From NCBI RefSeq assembly GCF_024198215.1, contig NZ_JAKCFA010000039.1, forward strand, positions 1 to 64,000: 64,000 nucleotides of DNA, in the 5' to 3' direction. This stretch comes from Myxococcus qinghaiensis. Lineage in GTDB: Bacteria; Myxococcota; Myxococcia; Myxococcales; Myxococcaceae. Positions 16,878-26,228 of the stretch are shown one piece after another. The notes under the pieces were generated by a model, which was not told the DNA's origin, ran no database searches, and saw only the letters and a list, made by a program, of their open reading frames with translations. How positions within the stretch are numbered: position 1 is the first letter of the stretch; every line of letters starts with the position of its first letter. The position numbers were made by a program, and so were the translations under genes.

Positions 16878-17534
16878 ATGACGGAGCGAAAGCCCTTCGA
16901 CATGCTCTTCGAGCCGACGCGCCTGGTGGCCTTTCTTCTCGCGGGACTGGTCCTCAACCTCACGCCAGGGCCGGACACGATGTATGTGCTGGCCAGGAGC
17001 ATGGGACAGGGCCGCGCCGCGGGTTTCGTCTCCGCGCTGGGCATCTGCGTCGGCTGCCTGTTCCACATCGCGGCGGCGGCCCTGGGCCTGTCGGCGTTGC
17101 TGGCGACCTCGGCCATGGCCTTCCTGGTGGTGAAGTGGGTGGGCGCGCTCTACCTCGTGTGGATGGGCGTGCGGATGCTGCTCAGCAACCAAGGGCCTGA
17201 GGCGGTGCGGGGACTCCAGCCCGCGAGCCTGTGGCGAATCTTCCGCGATGGTGTCGTCACCAACGTGCTGAACCCGAAGGTGGCGTTGTTCTTCCTGGCC
17301 TTCCTGCCACAATTCGTGGACCCGACGCGAGGCTCTCCGGGTCTGCAGTTCGTCGTGCTCGGGCTGTTGTTCGCCGTGACGGGGACCTTGTGGCTCGCGT
17401 TCCTCGCGGGCGTGGCGGGCGCGTTTGGCGGCTGGCTGCGGCGCAACCCGCGCTTCGCGGCGTGGCAGCAGCGGATGACGGGGGGCGTCTTCGTCGCGCT
17501 GGGCGCGCGGCTGGCGCTCCAGGAGCGCTCCTAG
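16878..17534 (+). CDS. LysE/RhtB family amino-acid exporter
   Basis: A 218-residue inner-membrane exporter with about six helices. The N-terminal signature NLTPGPDTMYVLARSMGQGR and the central NVLNPKVALFFLAFLPQFVD are diagnostic of the RhtB/LysE superfamily, which exports homoserine, threonine or other amino acids; the substrate cannot be assigned. The ATG at 16878 gives the standard N-terminus. It converges on the pseudoprotease gene with 20 bp between stops. Confidence 0.92.
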   Translation: MTERKPFDMLFEPTRLVAFLLAGLVLNLTPGPDTMYVLARSMGQGRAAGFVSALGICVGCLFHIAAAALGLSALLATSAMAFLVVKWVGALYLVWMGVRMLLSNQGPEAVRGLQPASLWRIFRDGVVTNVLNPKVALFFLAFLPQFVDPTRGSPGLQFVVLGLLFAVTGTLWLAFLAGVAGAFGGWLRRNPRFAAWQQRMTGGVFVALGARLALQERS

Positions 17535-17554
17535 CTGGCGTTGCGTCGCTGCCT

Positions 17555-18229
17555 TCAGCGGAAGATGGCGGCGCCGAACAGGTAGAGGGCGTAGACCGCC
17601 CAGGGCAGCATGACGACCAGCGTCACGAAGTTCAGGCTCGCGGCCCACACCGGGAGGCGCGAGCGCTGGTGTCGCCAGGGGAGCGCCAGCAGCGAGCCAC
17701 CCGCCAGGAATGGCATGGGCAGCATATTGATGGCGGCCACCTTGGCGCTCACCACTCCCCAGGCCCCAAGCAGCTCGCCGTCGCGCAGCAGGGTGACCAA
17801 GCGATCGATGCGGCCGGGGAGCCTTGAGAACTGAAAGGGGATGGTGAAGCCGGTGAGGAACTGGTTCAGTCCCTCGCCGGCACCGAGGCAGGCCATGGCA
17901 ACCATCATGATGAGGGCCCAGGGCAGGAGGATGATGGCCGCGTGCAGGACGACTGGGAGCTGGTGGAGCCGGTTGTCGGCGGGGGCTTCAGTGGGAGCCT
18001 CCTCTGGAGGCCCGTTGAAGCGCACCGAGCTGCCCAGGGGGATGAGCGGATGCACGGCCCACTGGATGCCGCCCAGCGACAGCGTGGTGAGCTTCGGGCC
18101 GTAGCCCAGCTTGACCAGGGTGGGCCTGACGCCAAACGAGCTGGCCACGGCCGCCTGGCCCAAGGCCCAGAGGGCGGTGACGGAGAAGGCGAGCATCCAG
18201 AGCCAGAAGAGCAGGGCGGCACGTTCCAT
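17555..18229 (-). CDS. Catalytically dead M50 (site-2 protease) homologue
   Basis: A 224-residue membrane protein that follows the RseP/M50 sequence pattern without the active site. In helix 1 the zinc motif H-E-x-x-H is replaced by W-A-L-G-Q (residues 21-25), then come FGVRPTLVKLGYGPKL and HPLIPLGSSVRF, matching the usual FGVRV..FSIGFGPKL and LIPLGGYVKF. The later motif N-x-L-P-x-P-x-L-D-G-G reads NMLPMPFLAGG (168-178), so the third ligand Asp is Ala. No PDZ domain is present. All ligands and the catalytic Glu are gone while the scaffold is retained, suggesting a pseudoenzyme. It lies 52 bp downstream of the 473-residue unknown protein, likely in the same operon. Confidence 0.8.
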   Translation of the reverse strand: MERAALLFWLWMLAFSVTALWALGQAAVASSFGVRPTLVKLGYGPKLTTLSLGGIQWAVHPLIPLGSSVRFNGPPEEAPTEAPADNRLHQLPVVLHAAIILLPWALIMMVAMACLGAGEGLNQFLTGFTIPFQFSRLPGRIDRLVTLLRDGELLGAWGVVSAKVAAINMLPMPFLAGGSLLALPWRHQRSRLPVWAASLNFVTLVVMLPWAVYALYLFGAAIFR

Positions 18230-18281
18230 GGGCGTGCCCCCTGTCTATCACGTGGCGCTGGAAGGCTTCACCGTGCCGGGG

Positions 18282-19703
18282 TCAGCGGCACGGACTGCTG
18301 ACGTCTTCCGTCACGCTGGGCAGGTTCAGGGTGATGGACTTGGTGCCCGGGCCCAGGTTGTACCAGGAGATCTGGTGGTGGCCGTTGCCGGTCCCCGAGG
18401 GGTTGGCGAAGGCCGCCAGCCGATGGCTGAGCGACTCCGTGAACGTCACGCTGGGATTGGAGCTGATCATGCTGGCGCTGAAGCGCCACGCGGAGACGTT
18501 CTCGACGGTGAAGGAGGAGCCGGCCAGGGTGTTCAGGTTCTTGACCCTGCCGCCGTAGCCACCGTCATACATGTTCGACCACCAGCGACCGAAGTCGTTG
18601 GGCGGGTCGTTGACGGCGTTCCAGGGGTCTCGGTGGAAGTGATACCAGGCGGCCTTGCCTGAACCGGAGGTGCTCTGGTTCGACACTCCCCAGCCTTCGT
18701 TGGTCCTCCCCACCGGGCCGTGGGCCGCGGACCAGTAGTTGGCGAGGCAGCTTCCGTCCTGCAGGTACTTCACATGCAAGGGGATGGAGATCTGGGTGAT
18801 CATGCTCCCCGCGTTGGTGGTATCGGGGCTGGTGCCCAGCAGCGCCGCGCCCCGGTTGTTGGTGCACTCGGGGCGAAGCTCGAACTGCCAGTACCCCTTC
18901 GCGTTGTTCTCACTCACCATGAGCGCCCCGGGGCTGAAGGTCGCTTGCTGCACGCGAATCACGACGTAGTCCGGGCTCGCCTTGCCGTTCTCCCGGTAGA
19001 CATAGAACGAGCTGTTGAAGCCATACTCCACGGACTGTGACTTCCCTCGCATCGCGCTCCAGTCGGCCCCCGTCAGCCGTGCGCTGAAGCTACCGGCCAG
19101 GGTCCGAATGCCATACATGACACCTTGAGGTGGAATGAGCCCGGGGCCACCCACGGAGCGGTTGGTGCGTGCCCGGTGGGCGTCCAGCGTCGCGGCCCAG
19201 TCATGTCCCGCCACACCATCGCCGTCGAGGCTCGCGCGGGGCGAGCGCCGCTGGGGCGCGCTCGGTGGACTGGCGGCGGCGGACCTGGAGTCGGTATCGT
19301 CGCCCGAGTGGGTCTCCTCGTTGCCGTCGACGAGCGGCGTTCCGTCCAGCACGGTGAGGGCATAGCTGGAGGGCGTGGTGGCCTTCAGGTCCCGGGTGAC
19401 CATCACCGCGGCGGCCCCTTCGTCCAACTGGCTGCCCACGAGGTCCGACAGCGCCTGGTGGGCCGCGGCATCGGGATGACCGAGCACCAGCATCTTTCCC
19501 GCATCCAGGGCCGTGCGCAGCAGGGGCCCGTACTGCTCGGGCTTCGTCGTGGCGCAGTCCACCCAGAGCACCTCCGCGAGCTCCAGGCCGTCCTTGCCGT
19601 TCTTGACGGAGACCTCACCCACGTCCTTCAGCGCGTCGAAGTCCTTTCCAACCGGTGCGCCGGTGAAGAGGATCTTCGGCTTCGTCCGTGTCGTCGATTC
19701 CAT
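18282..19703 (-). CDS. Unknown 473-aa protein, possible pore-forming-toxin-like C-terminal domain
   Basis: I do not recognise it with confidence. Residues 1-120 look like a small alpha/beta domain (ILFTGAPVGKDFDALK, AEVLWVDC, KMLVLGHPDA). Residues 125-185 are a low-complexity Ser/Asp/Arg linker. Residues 190-473 are beta-rich and aromatic. Short resemblances to leukocidin/haemolysin toxins are visible by eye: DYVVIRVQQATFSPG followed by SENNAKGYW, and HRDPWN (357-362) against the D-R-D-x-W-N of alpha-toxin. This is a guess, not an assignment. There is no signal peptide. ATG 19703 has GGAGGG upstream. It is 95 bp downstream of the RHS gene. Confidence 0.65.
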   Translation of the reverse strand: MESTTRTKPKILFTGAPVGKDFDALKDVGEVSVKNGKDGLELAEVLWVDCATTKPEQYGPLLRTALDAGKMLVLGHPDAAAHQALSDLVGSQLDEGAAAVMVTRDLKATTPSSYALTVLDGTPLVDGNEETHSGDDTDSRSAAASPPSAPQRRSPRASLDGDGVAGHDWAATLDAHRARTNRSVGGPGLIPPQGVMYGIRTLAGSFSARLTGADWSAMRGKSQSVEYGFNSSFYVYRENGKASPDYVVIRVQQATFSPGALMVSENNAKGYWQFELRPECTNNRGAALLGTSPDTTNAGSMITQISIPLHVKYLQDGSCLANYWSAAHGPVGRTNEGWGVSNQSTSGSGKAAWYHFHRDPWNAVNDPPNDFGRWWSNMYDGGYGGRVKNLNTLAGSSFTVENVSAWRFSASMISSNPSVTFTESLSHRLAAFANPSGTGNGHHQISWYNLGPGTKSITLNLPSVTEDVSSPCR

Positions 19704-19798
19704 GTGCGTCTGCCCTCCACGTCGTGGAACTGCAACCAGGCCCCGGACGGTCCACCCTCCGGGGCCACAACAGGGTCCGCGAATGACGTCCGTCGGGT

Positions 19799-22700
19799 TC
19801 ACTTCATCCCGGGCAGGAGGAACTGCTCCGCGTGCAGGTAGCTGAACGTGTACCCGAGCGACGTGCCGAAGGTGCCCCCCAGCGTGAGCGCGACGAGCTT
19901 GCGCATGCCCTCGACTTCGAGCTGCATCGTCGGCCCTCCCGCGACGTTGTAGGACGCCCGGCGCAGCCCATCCGCCAGTCCATCCAGGTCATCCAGCGAG
20001 CGGGCCACGCGGCTGAGCGCGGCCTTGCCTCCCGAGGCGACGACGCTGCCCAGCGCCCCCGCCGCGCCGCCGAACACCGCGGCGAACGTGAGGTCCGCGC
20101 CCAGGGGGGCACCCGCCACGGCGTTGCCAATCACCTGGCTGGCCACGCCAGAGACCACGCCTCCAATCAGGTCCGTGCCCGCTCTCAGGCCGACGTTGAG
20201 CAGGCTCCGGCTCGCGAGGTTGAGGCCCGTCGCCGCCAGCTCCCCCACCGCGGAGAAGCCTCCGGCGATGGCGCCCGCCGCCGCGCCGATGCCCACCTGC
20301 GCACCCCAGTCCGCCCAGCTGAACTCCTTGCCAGTGGCGTTGGTGCTGATGTTGTACGCGAGCCCTCCCAGGCCCGCGCCCACCAGGCCTCCCACCGCCA
20401 TGCCCACGGCGAACGCGGCGACTCCCTGCAGGCCCGGGACGAACGACAGCGCGATGCCTCCGGCGATGAGCGCGATGTCCACCGCGTAGGAGACAATCTG
20501 CTCCCAGTTCTTGGAGAACCAGTCGGGCAGCGTGTTGGTGAAGAAGTTCTTGATGCTGCCGAACAGGCCAAAGCCCGACGGGTCGATGAGTGTCATCGGG
20601 TCATTGAGGACGTAGGCGTAGCGGTTGTACGCCCCCATCTGGTCCTCGGGCGCGCCGAGCTGCGTGTCGGCGGTGATGAAGCCTCCCAGGAGCGGGCTGT
20701 AGTAGCGCGAGGACGCGTAATAGAGCCCCGTGCTGTCCAGTTCCAGGCCGGAGTACTTCCGCCGGAAGTCGTCGCTACCCGAGCGCAGGCGCGGCGTGCC
20801 GAACGGGTCGTAGTCCATGGCGCTCGACACCTGACCCCGCTCGTCCGTCACCAGCGTGGTGCTGCGCGTGTTGTTGACGTGGAAGTAGCGGGTGCCCGGC
20901 GCCGGCACGCCCGTCTGTCCTCCGGGAGGCGTGCCCGACTCCACGACGGTGACGGACGCGACCAACTGCTCGCCGTCCATCAGGTAGCGCGTGTGTTGCC
21001 GCGCGCCTCCGGAGAACGCCACCACCTCGTAGCAGGGCGCGACGTAGTACGTGGTGAGGCCGGACTCCGCCTTCTTCAGCCGGCGGCCGTCCTGGTCATA
21101 GCTGAAGCGCACCTCGCCCACCTGCTGGAGCCGGCGCTCGCTGTCGTAGCCGAAGTGGGTGGTGAGGCCCTGGTAGCGCAGCTCGACGAGGCTGCCATTG
21201 GCGTCGTAGCGCGTGTGCATCGCGTCCGGGCTGGAGGGAGAGAAGCCGCCGGAGATTTGATGGCCCGTGCGCTCCAGCGTGAGGCCCGCCTTGCGCGTGA
21301 GGCTGCAGGCGCCGTCATAGGCATACTCCTGAAGCCCGTAGCCGCCGCCCTGCGCCTTCAGCAGCTGGCCCAGGGTGTCGTAGGTGAAGGTCTGGTTCTG
21401 GGGGGCCTCCAGCCTGTCTCTGATGGCGCCCACCTGCCAGAAGGCATCCCACTCCAGGGTGCTCGCCGCCACGGGGCGCTCGTCCTGGCTGAAGACATCC
21501 TGGGTCAGCAGGTGGCCGTCTGGCGTGTACGTCCAGGCCGTCCTCACGCCATTGCCATACCGGGCCACCGCCGGGGCCCCGGTGGGGGTGAAGTCAGACT
21601 GGACCAGATGCTCCTTCGCGCCCTCGGTCATCTTGAGCAGGCGTTGGAGCGCGTCGCGGTGATAGAGCACCTCCGTCCGGGCGGCGTCCGGGTAGACGAT
21701 GCGGGAGAGCAGCTTCGTGGGCGTGAAGTCCTGGCCCAGCGTGTACGTCGTGCCCTCCAGCGTCAGCTTCACGGACGTGGTGTTGCCCTCCGTGTCATGG
21801 CCATAGACATACGCCGTCCCGTCGGGCAGCTGGACTCCCGTCAGGAGCCCGAGCGAGTGGGGACTGGTCTGCTCGTCATAGGTGTAGTCCGTTCGCTCGC
21901 CGCCCACCTGCTTCGACACCATGCGCCGGAGCGCGTCGTGCCGGAAGGTCGTCACCAGCCCGGCGCCATCGGTGTGGGTCCACTGCCGTTGCTCGTCCTG
22001 GTACGCGTAGCTCTCCCGCGTGAAGGTGGTGCTGCCCGAGCGGGTGGTGATGGTGGAGTGCCGGTCCAGGCCGTCGTAGGAGAACGCGGTCTCCACCTTG
22101 GGGTCCGTCGCGCTCAGGCGTCGGCCCGCGGCGTCGTGGGTGAAGCGGGTGGTGTTGCCGCGGCTGTCCTGCAACTCGTCCAGGCACTGCGCTTCTCCGT
22201 AGAAGCCGTGGGTCAGCGTGCGGGTTCGCGGCTCCGGCGACGTGGCGCCCTCGGTGAGCACTACGCGGTTGGCGCGGGGGTATTCGTAGGTGGTGACGTT
22301 GGGGGCGGTGCCCGCGCTGGACGCCTCACGGCGCACCACGCGCTCGTATTCGTCGTAGGACAGGGCCTGGGCCCGCTTGGGCGTGTCTCCGCTGAAGTAG
22401 GGGAGCGACTGCTCCACGGGCTGGTCATGCGCGTCCAGCACCGTGTCCTCCAGGATGGCGCGGCCCACGAGCCCGCCGTTCTCCATGCCCTGGCTCACCG
22501 TGCGCGTGACGCGGCCGAAGCCGTCCACGTACTCCGTCCGCACCGCCCAGACGTCGCGGTTCCACTCCTGGCGCGTCAGCGTCTTGCGGTGTTTGCCCAG
22601 GGCGTCCTGGCCGCGCTGGAAGCGCATGGTCGCCACGAGCGAGCCCGTGGGCCCCACGCGCTGGGTCTCCACCGGGCGGCCCAGCCCGTCGTGCTGGTGG

Positions 22701-25700
22701 ACCTCCCGGCCGCCATTGGGTTGTGTCTGGGAGACGAGCACTCCGGTGGCGGCGTCGTACTGGAAGTCGACCTCCAGCGCGCGTCCCGACGCCGTGGCGG
22801 GCAGCACGCGCTTGCTCGGGAAGGTGCGCCAGGTGGAGTCGTAGACGTGGGTCACCACGCCCTTGCCCGGGTCCTCCAGGCGCGTCTGGTTGCCCCAGTC
22901 GTCGTACTGGTACGAGTAGACCTGCCACGTGTCCCCGCCACTCCAGCGGGAGTGGGTCTTCACGTCCCAGGTCGATTCGTCGAACGTCATGCGCTCCCAG
23001 CGCAGCGTCTCGTTGCCCGCGGGGTCCGCGCTGAGTCGGCGCTCCTTCAAGAAGCCGAAGCGGTGCTTCTCCACGTCATTCTGGAAGGTCTGCCGGGTAT
23101 GGAGGGGCGCGGACGGGGCTCCGGTGGTGCTCTGGGTGATGGACGTGGCGTTGCCGTAGTCGTCGTACTGGAACGACTTGATGCGCACGCAGTCGGGCGT
23201 GTCCGTGGCCGCGAAGGTGTAGAGCTTCTTGCGCACGCTGGTGGTCTGGAGCTGGTAGACCCCCGCGCTCGCCGGAGTGCTGTAGTCGTATTCGGAGCGG
23301 ACCATCAGGGCCCGGTCCGACGCGCGCCGCACCGTCTGCGTCTGCACCGCGTACGTGCGTGGGAACTCCTGGTGGTAGCGCGTCTCGGTGATGACTCCCG
23401 CGGGGCCCGTGTGCGGGTCCGACTTGCTCCACGCCGCGAAGCCCAGCCAGCCCCGGCCCTGGAGGTTCAGCCGGGCCCCCGCGTATGTGAAGCCGTGGGA
23501 GTAGCGCTGCGCGGACGTATAGACCTGTGCGTACGCCGACACGACGTAACGCGGGTACTGGACGCTGCGGGAGGCGAAGCTCATGCCCACCGTGCCCGTC
23601 TGGCTGCCTGGATTGGCGGCCAGCGCATACGTCGCCCCGGGGAGCTGGTTGTTGAAGAGCGCCTGGGTGTCGACCTGCTCCTGGCCCGGTGGCTCGCGGG
23701 TGTAGACAGCCGGGTCGGTGAGGGGCTTGTAGGTCAGCTCGAAGCGGCCCCCCAGGCCGTTGGTGATGGTGGAGACCAGGTCGGGGTACTCGGGTGTGGC
23801 GGAGAGCAGGTGGGCCGCGCCAGAGCCGTCCACGTGGAGGAGGTCCGCCTTGCCCACGCCTGTTATTCCCAGCGCGGCGGTGGACTCCCCCACCGCGACG
23901 AAGGCGGGCACCTGGGACACCTTCGCGTGGTAGCGCAGCGTGCCCGCTTCATTGAGCAGCACGGCGATGCGACTGGGGGTCGATGAGCCGTCGCGTTGGT
24001 GTTCCCCGACGATGACCAGGTCGTCCTTCCCGCTGCCGGTGACGTCGGCGGGCATGAGCTGGGGAATGGTGGCGCCGTACTTGAGCCCGGTGCTCCCCAG
24101 GTCCTGGAGGATGAAGCCCTTGCCCGTGTTGTGCAGGGCTCGCAGGTGAAGGGTGGTGCCGTCGGTGTAGGGGTTGAGGAGGTCCACCTGCCCGTCGCCG
24201 TTCAGGTGGATGGGGATGAGGCTGCCACCCCAGGGGATGCGGGTGCCGGAGGGCAGCAGGGGTGTGCTCTGTTGTTGGAAGCCCTTGCGCTCGGCGTCCG
24301 CGCGCAGCCAGGTCAGCTTCAGGAAGCCGCCGTCGTTGGCCGCGTGGACCAGGTCCGTCTGTCCGTTGCCGTCGAGGTCTAGGGGCATCAGGTGCCCGCC
24401 GAAGGGGAGCGTCGACGTCGTCGGGCCGTGGGCGGAGGGCGCGAAGGTCCTGCCATTGGAGTACAGGACGTCCAGCTTGAGCTGGGACGCGTTGTTCGTG
24501 GCGTAGACCAGGTCCGTGCGGCCGTCCCCGTCGACATCCAGTGAGAGCAGCCGTCCTCCCCAGATGAGGGTGTCGGGCCCCGCGCCATGCACGGCGCCTT
24601 CGCGCGCCAGAGTCCAGCGGCCGTTGCGCTCGGTGGCCTTGAAGAGGGTCAACCCCAGCCTGCCGCCGTTGTTGGCCGCGTAGAGCAGGTCCATGTGGCC
24701 GTCGGCATCCACGTCGAGCGGACAGAACGTTCCTCCCCACGCCATCGCCGAGCCGCCCAGGTCCACCGGGTGGGGACCGTCCAGCCCGGTGCGGGTGGAC
24801 AGGTAGAGGTCCAGCCGGAGCTGCTGGCTGACGTGGTAGGCGTGCAGCACGTCCGTGAGGCCGTTGCCGCTGACGTCCATGGGGATGCGAATCCCTCCGG
24901 GCATGTTCTTGCCCAGCGAGCGCGAGGGCTGGAAGACGGTGGGCTCGCTCTCGGCCTGGCCCTGCCATGCGAAGGTGGTGCGGGGCAGGGAGGTGTCGCG
25001 GGCGTCCGTGGCGACCGACTGGAGCAGGGGGCGCCGGGTGGCCTTGCTGGGCTGGAAGTCGAACCGATACGTGCGGACGAGGACGTCATCGACGAAGGTC
25101 TGCACCTGGGAGAGCAGCCGGGCCATGCGGACGGGATGGCCGCCGACATAGCTCGTGGTGACGTCCTGCCGAGTGGTGTAGCCGAAGCGGACCTGTCGCT
25201 TCTTCGCGATGGGGCTTTTGACGTTGTCCGTGTATTCGATGACCTTGGGATAGTGGGCGTTGTTCTGCGCGTCGAGTTCGTACGTCACCGTCAGGAAGTT
25301 GCCGTGCCGGTCCGTGACGCGGTTGAGGGACCAGAGGCGGATGGAGGGCACGGTGCTGGACGCGGGGACTCGCGAGTCCACGGTCGCCCCGTATTCCCAT
25401 GTCTGTCCATCCCGGGTGAGGACTGTGAAGGATTGCGGGCCTCGTTGGGCGTCCCATCCCGAGGGGTAGTGCGGGGTCACCTTCCGCCAGGTCTGGATTT
25501 CTGTGTGATAGGTTGTCTGGGGTTGCCCGTAGGCGCCCGAGACGGCCATCAATCGCTGTCCATCCAGGGTGAAGCGGTCGTCCAGGTCATAGTTGACGGA
25601 GCCGTGCCGACCGTCCTGCGCGACGGTGCGGCCCGCGCGGGTGATGGAGGACAGCCCGCTCAGGCCCCACCCCACGCCGAGCAGTCCGTCCCCGCCGCCG

Positions 25701-25834
25701 CTGTTGTAGGCGATGCCCAGGGCGGGAGCGAGCCCCGCCGTGCCCGGGGGGACCTTGAGCTCGAAGGCATAGGAGGTGCCGCCGTCCTTGTCGACGCTGA
25801 ACTGGTCCTTCAATCTTCCGGTGCTGTCTGCCAT
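19799..25834 (-). CDS. SpvB/FG-GAP/RHS repeat protein (toxin-complex B/C-like)
   Basis: A 2011-residue protein built like fused TcB-TcC toxin-complex proteins. The SpvB-like N-terminus (1-300) begins with FSVDKDGGTSYAFELKVPPG and has GGGDGLLGVGWGLSGLSSI. FG-GAP/VCBS-like repeats follow (about 310-640; repeated DVDGDGRTDLVYATN-type units). Then come the TcdB-middle region and a long series of RHS/YD repeats. The RHS core (RKYSGLELDSTGLYYASSRY) ends in the self-cleavage motif DPSGFG near residue 1765. The variable C-terminal region of about 245 residues is rich in glycine-zipper hydrophobic helices, so it may insert in membranes. No N-terminal signal peptide is visible. No obvious immunity gene or TcA subunit is in the window. 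Confidence 0.88.
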   Translation of the reverse strand: MADSTGRLKDQFSVDKDGGTSYAFELKVPPGTAGLAPALGIAYNSGGGDGLLGVGWGLSGLSSITRAGRTVAQDGRHGSVNYDLDDRFTLDGQRLMAVSGAYGQPQTTYHTEIQTWRKVTPHYPSGWDAQRGPQSFTVLTRDGQTWEYGATVDSRVPASSTVPSIRLWSLNRVTDRHGNFLTVTYELDAQNNAHYPKVIEYTDNVKSPIAKKRQVRFGYTTRQDVTTSYVGGHPVRMARLLSQVQTFVDDVLVRTYRFDFQPSKATRRPLLQSVATDARDTSLPRTTFAWQGQAESEPTVFQPSRSLGKNMPGGIRIPMDVSGNGLTDVLHAYHVSQQLRLDLYLSTRTGLDGPHPVDLGGSAMAWGGTFCPLDVDADGHMDLLYAANNGGRLGLTLFKATERNGRWTLAREGAVHGAGPDTLIWGGRLLSLDVDGDGRTDLVYATNNASQLKLDVLYSNGRTFAPSAHGPTTSTLPFGGHLMPLDLDGNGQTDLVHAANDGGFLKLTWLRADAERKGFQQQSTPLLPSGTRIPWGGSLIPIHLNGDGQVDLLNPYTDGTTLHLRALHNTGKGFILQDLGSTGLKYGATIPQLMPADVTGSGKDDLVIVGEHQRDGSSTPSRIAVLLNEAGTLRYHAKVSQVPAFVAVGESTAALGITGVGKADLLHVDGSGAAHLLSATPEYPDLVSTITNGLGGRFELTYKPLTDPAVYTREPPGQEQVDTQALFNNQLPGATYALAANPGSQTGTVGMSFASRSVQYPRYVVSAYAQVYTSAQRYSHGFTYAGARLNLQGRGWLGFAAWSKSDPHTGPAGVITETRYHQEFPRTYAVQTQTVRRASDRALMVRSEYDYSTPASAGVYQLQTTSVRKKLYTFAATDTPDCVRIKSFQYDDYGNATSITQSTTGAPSAPLHTRQTFQNDVEKHRFGFLKERRLSADPAGNETLRWERMTFDESTWDVKTHSRWSGGDTWQVYSYQYDDWGNQTRLEDPGKGVVTHVYDSTWRTFPSKRVLPATASGRALEVDFQYDAATGVLVSQTQPNGGREVHQHDGLGRPVETQRVGPTGSLVATMRFQRGQDALGKHRKTLTRQEWNRDVWAVRTEYVDGFGRVTRTVSQGMENGGLVGRAILEDTVLDAHDQPVEQSLPYFSGDTPKRAQALSYDEYERVVRREASSAGTAPNVTTYEYPRANRVVLTEGATSPEPRTRTLTHGFYGEAQCLDELQDSRGNTTRFTHDAAGRRLSATDPKVETAFSYDGLDRHSTITTRSGSTTFTRESYAYQDEQRQWTHTDGAGLVTTFRHDALRRMVSKQVGGERTDYTYDEQTSPHSLGLLTGVQLPDGTAYVYGHDTEGNTTSVKLTLEGTTYTLGQDFTPTKLLSRIVYPDAARTEVLYHRDALQRLLKMTEGAKEHLVQSDFTPTGAPAVARYGNGVRTAWTYTPDGHLLTQDVFSQDERPVAASTLEWDAFWQVGAIRDRLEAPQNQTFTYDTLGQLLKAQGGGYGLQEYAYDGACSLTRKAGLTLERTGHQISGGFSPSSPDAMHTRYDANGSLVELRYQGLTTHFGYDSERRLQQVGEVRFSYDQDGRRLKKAESGLTTYYVAPCYEVVAFSGGARQHTRYLMDGEQLVASVTVVESGTPPGGQTGVPAPGTRYFHVNNTRSTTLVTDERGQVSSAMDYDPFGTPRLRSGSDDFRRKYSGLELDSTGLYYASSRYYSPLLGGFITADTQLGAPEDQMGAYNRYAYVLNDPMTLIDPSGFGLFGSIKNFFTNTLPDWFSKNWEQIVSYAVDIALIAGGIALSFVPGLQGVAAFAVGMAVGGLVGAGLGGLAYNISTNATGKEFSWADWGAQVGIGAAAGAIAGGFSAVGELAATGLNLASRSLLNVGLRAGTDLIGGVVSGVASQVIGNAVAGAPLGADLTFAAVFGGAAGALGSVVASGGKAALSRVARSLDDLDGLADGLRRASYNVAGGPTMQLEVEGMRKLVALTLGGTFGTSLGYTFSYLHAEQFLLPGMK

Positions 25835-26228
25835 TGTCTGCCCCCGTGGGTCGCGTGAAGCTCCGCCGTCGACGTCCCCGCCCGGCCAGGAGGGGATGCC
25901 GCATGGTCAATGCAGACACAGTCGGGAGCGCGCGCGGTGTGTGCTGGAATTGTGTATGACCAGGAGATTCGGCGGAGTGGGTTGCTTCTCCATGGGCCGA
26001 GACGCAGGGGTCGTCCAATTGGATGGGTAGGCCCGGAGTGGGTGGGAGTCTGGTTTGACGGGGCGGTGAAAGTCGAGACAAAGATTGTCAGCTGGGACCT
26101 TCGTACGTGGAGAGTGTTTCCCACCAACAGCGTTTGCTGGCAGGGCGGGCGAGGGAGCGGACAGTGCAAGTTGCGCGCGGCGTGCCGTCCTGAGGGGAAG
26201 TCCCTATCTTGAGAAGGAGGAGCGACGC
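25835..26228. other. 394-bp divergent intergenic region
   Basis: Control region between the RHS gene and the GNAT gene. It contains a perfect palindrome TCCAATTGGA (26014-26023) and an inverted repeat GACAA-AGA-TTGTC (26077-26089). The latter overlaps the position a -10 element would take for a TTGACG at 26055-26060. No gene is supported here. Confidence 0.45.

Noticed and set aside
19832..23986. A 1384-codon open frame antisense to the RHS gene
   Set aside because: It is antisense to a clear RHS protein, contains no recognisable domain, and is what GC-rich DNA produces on the opposite strand.
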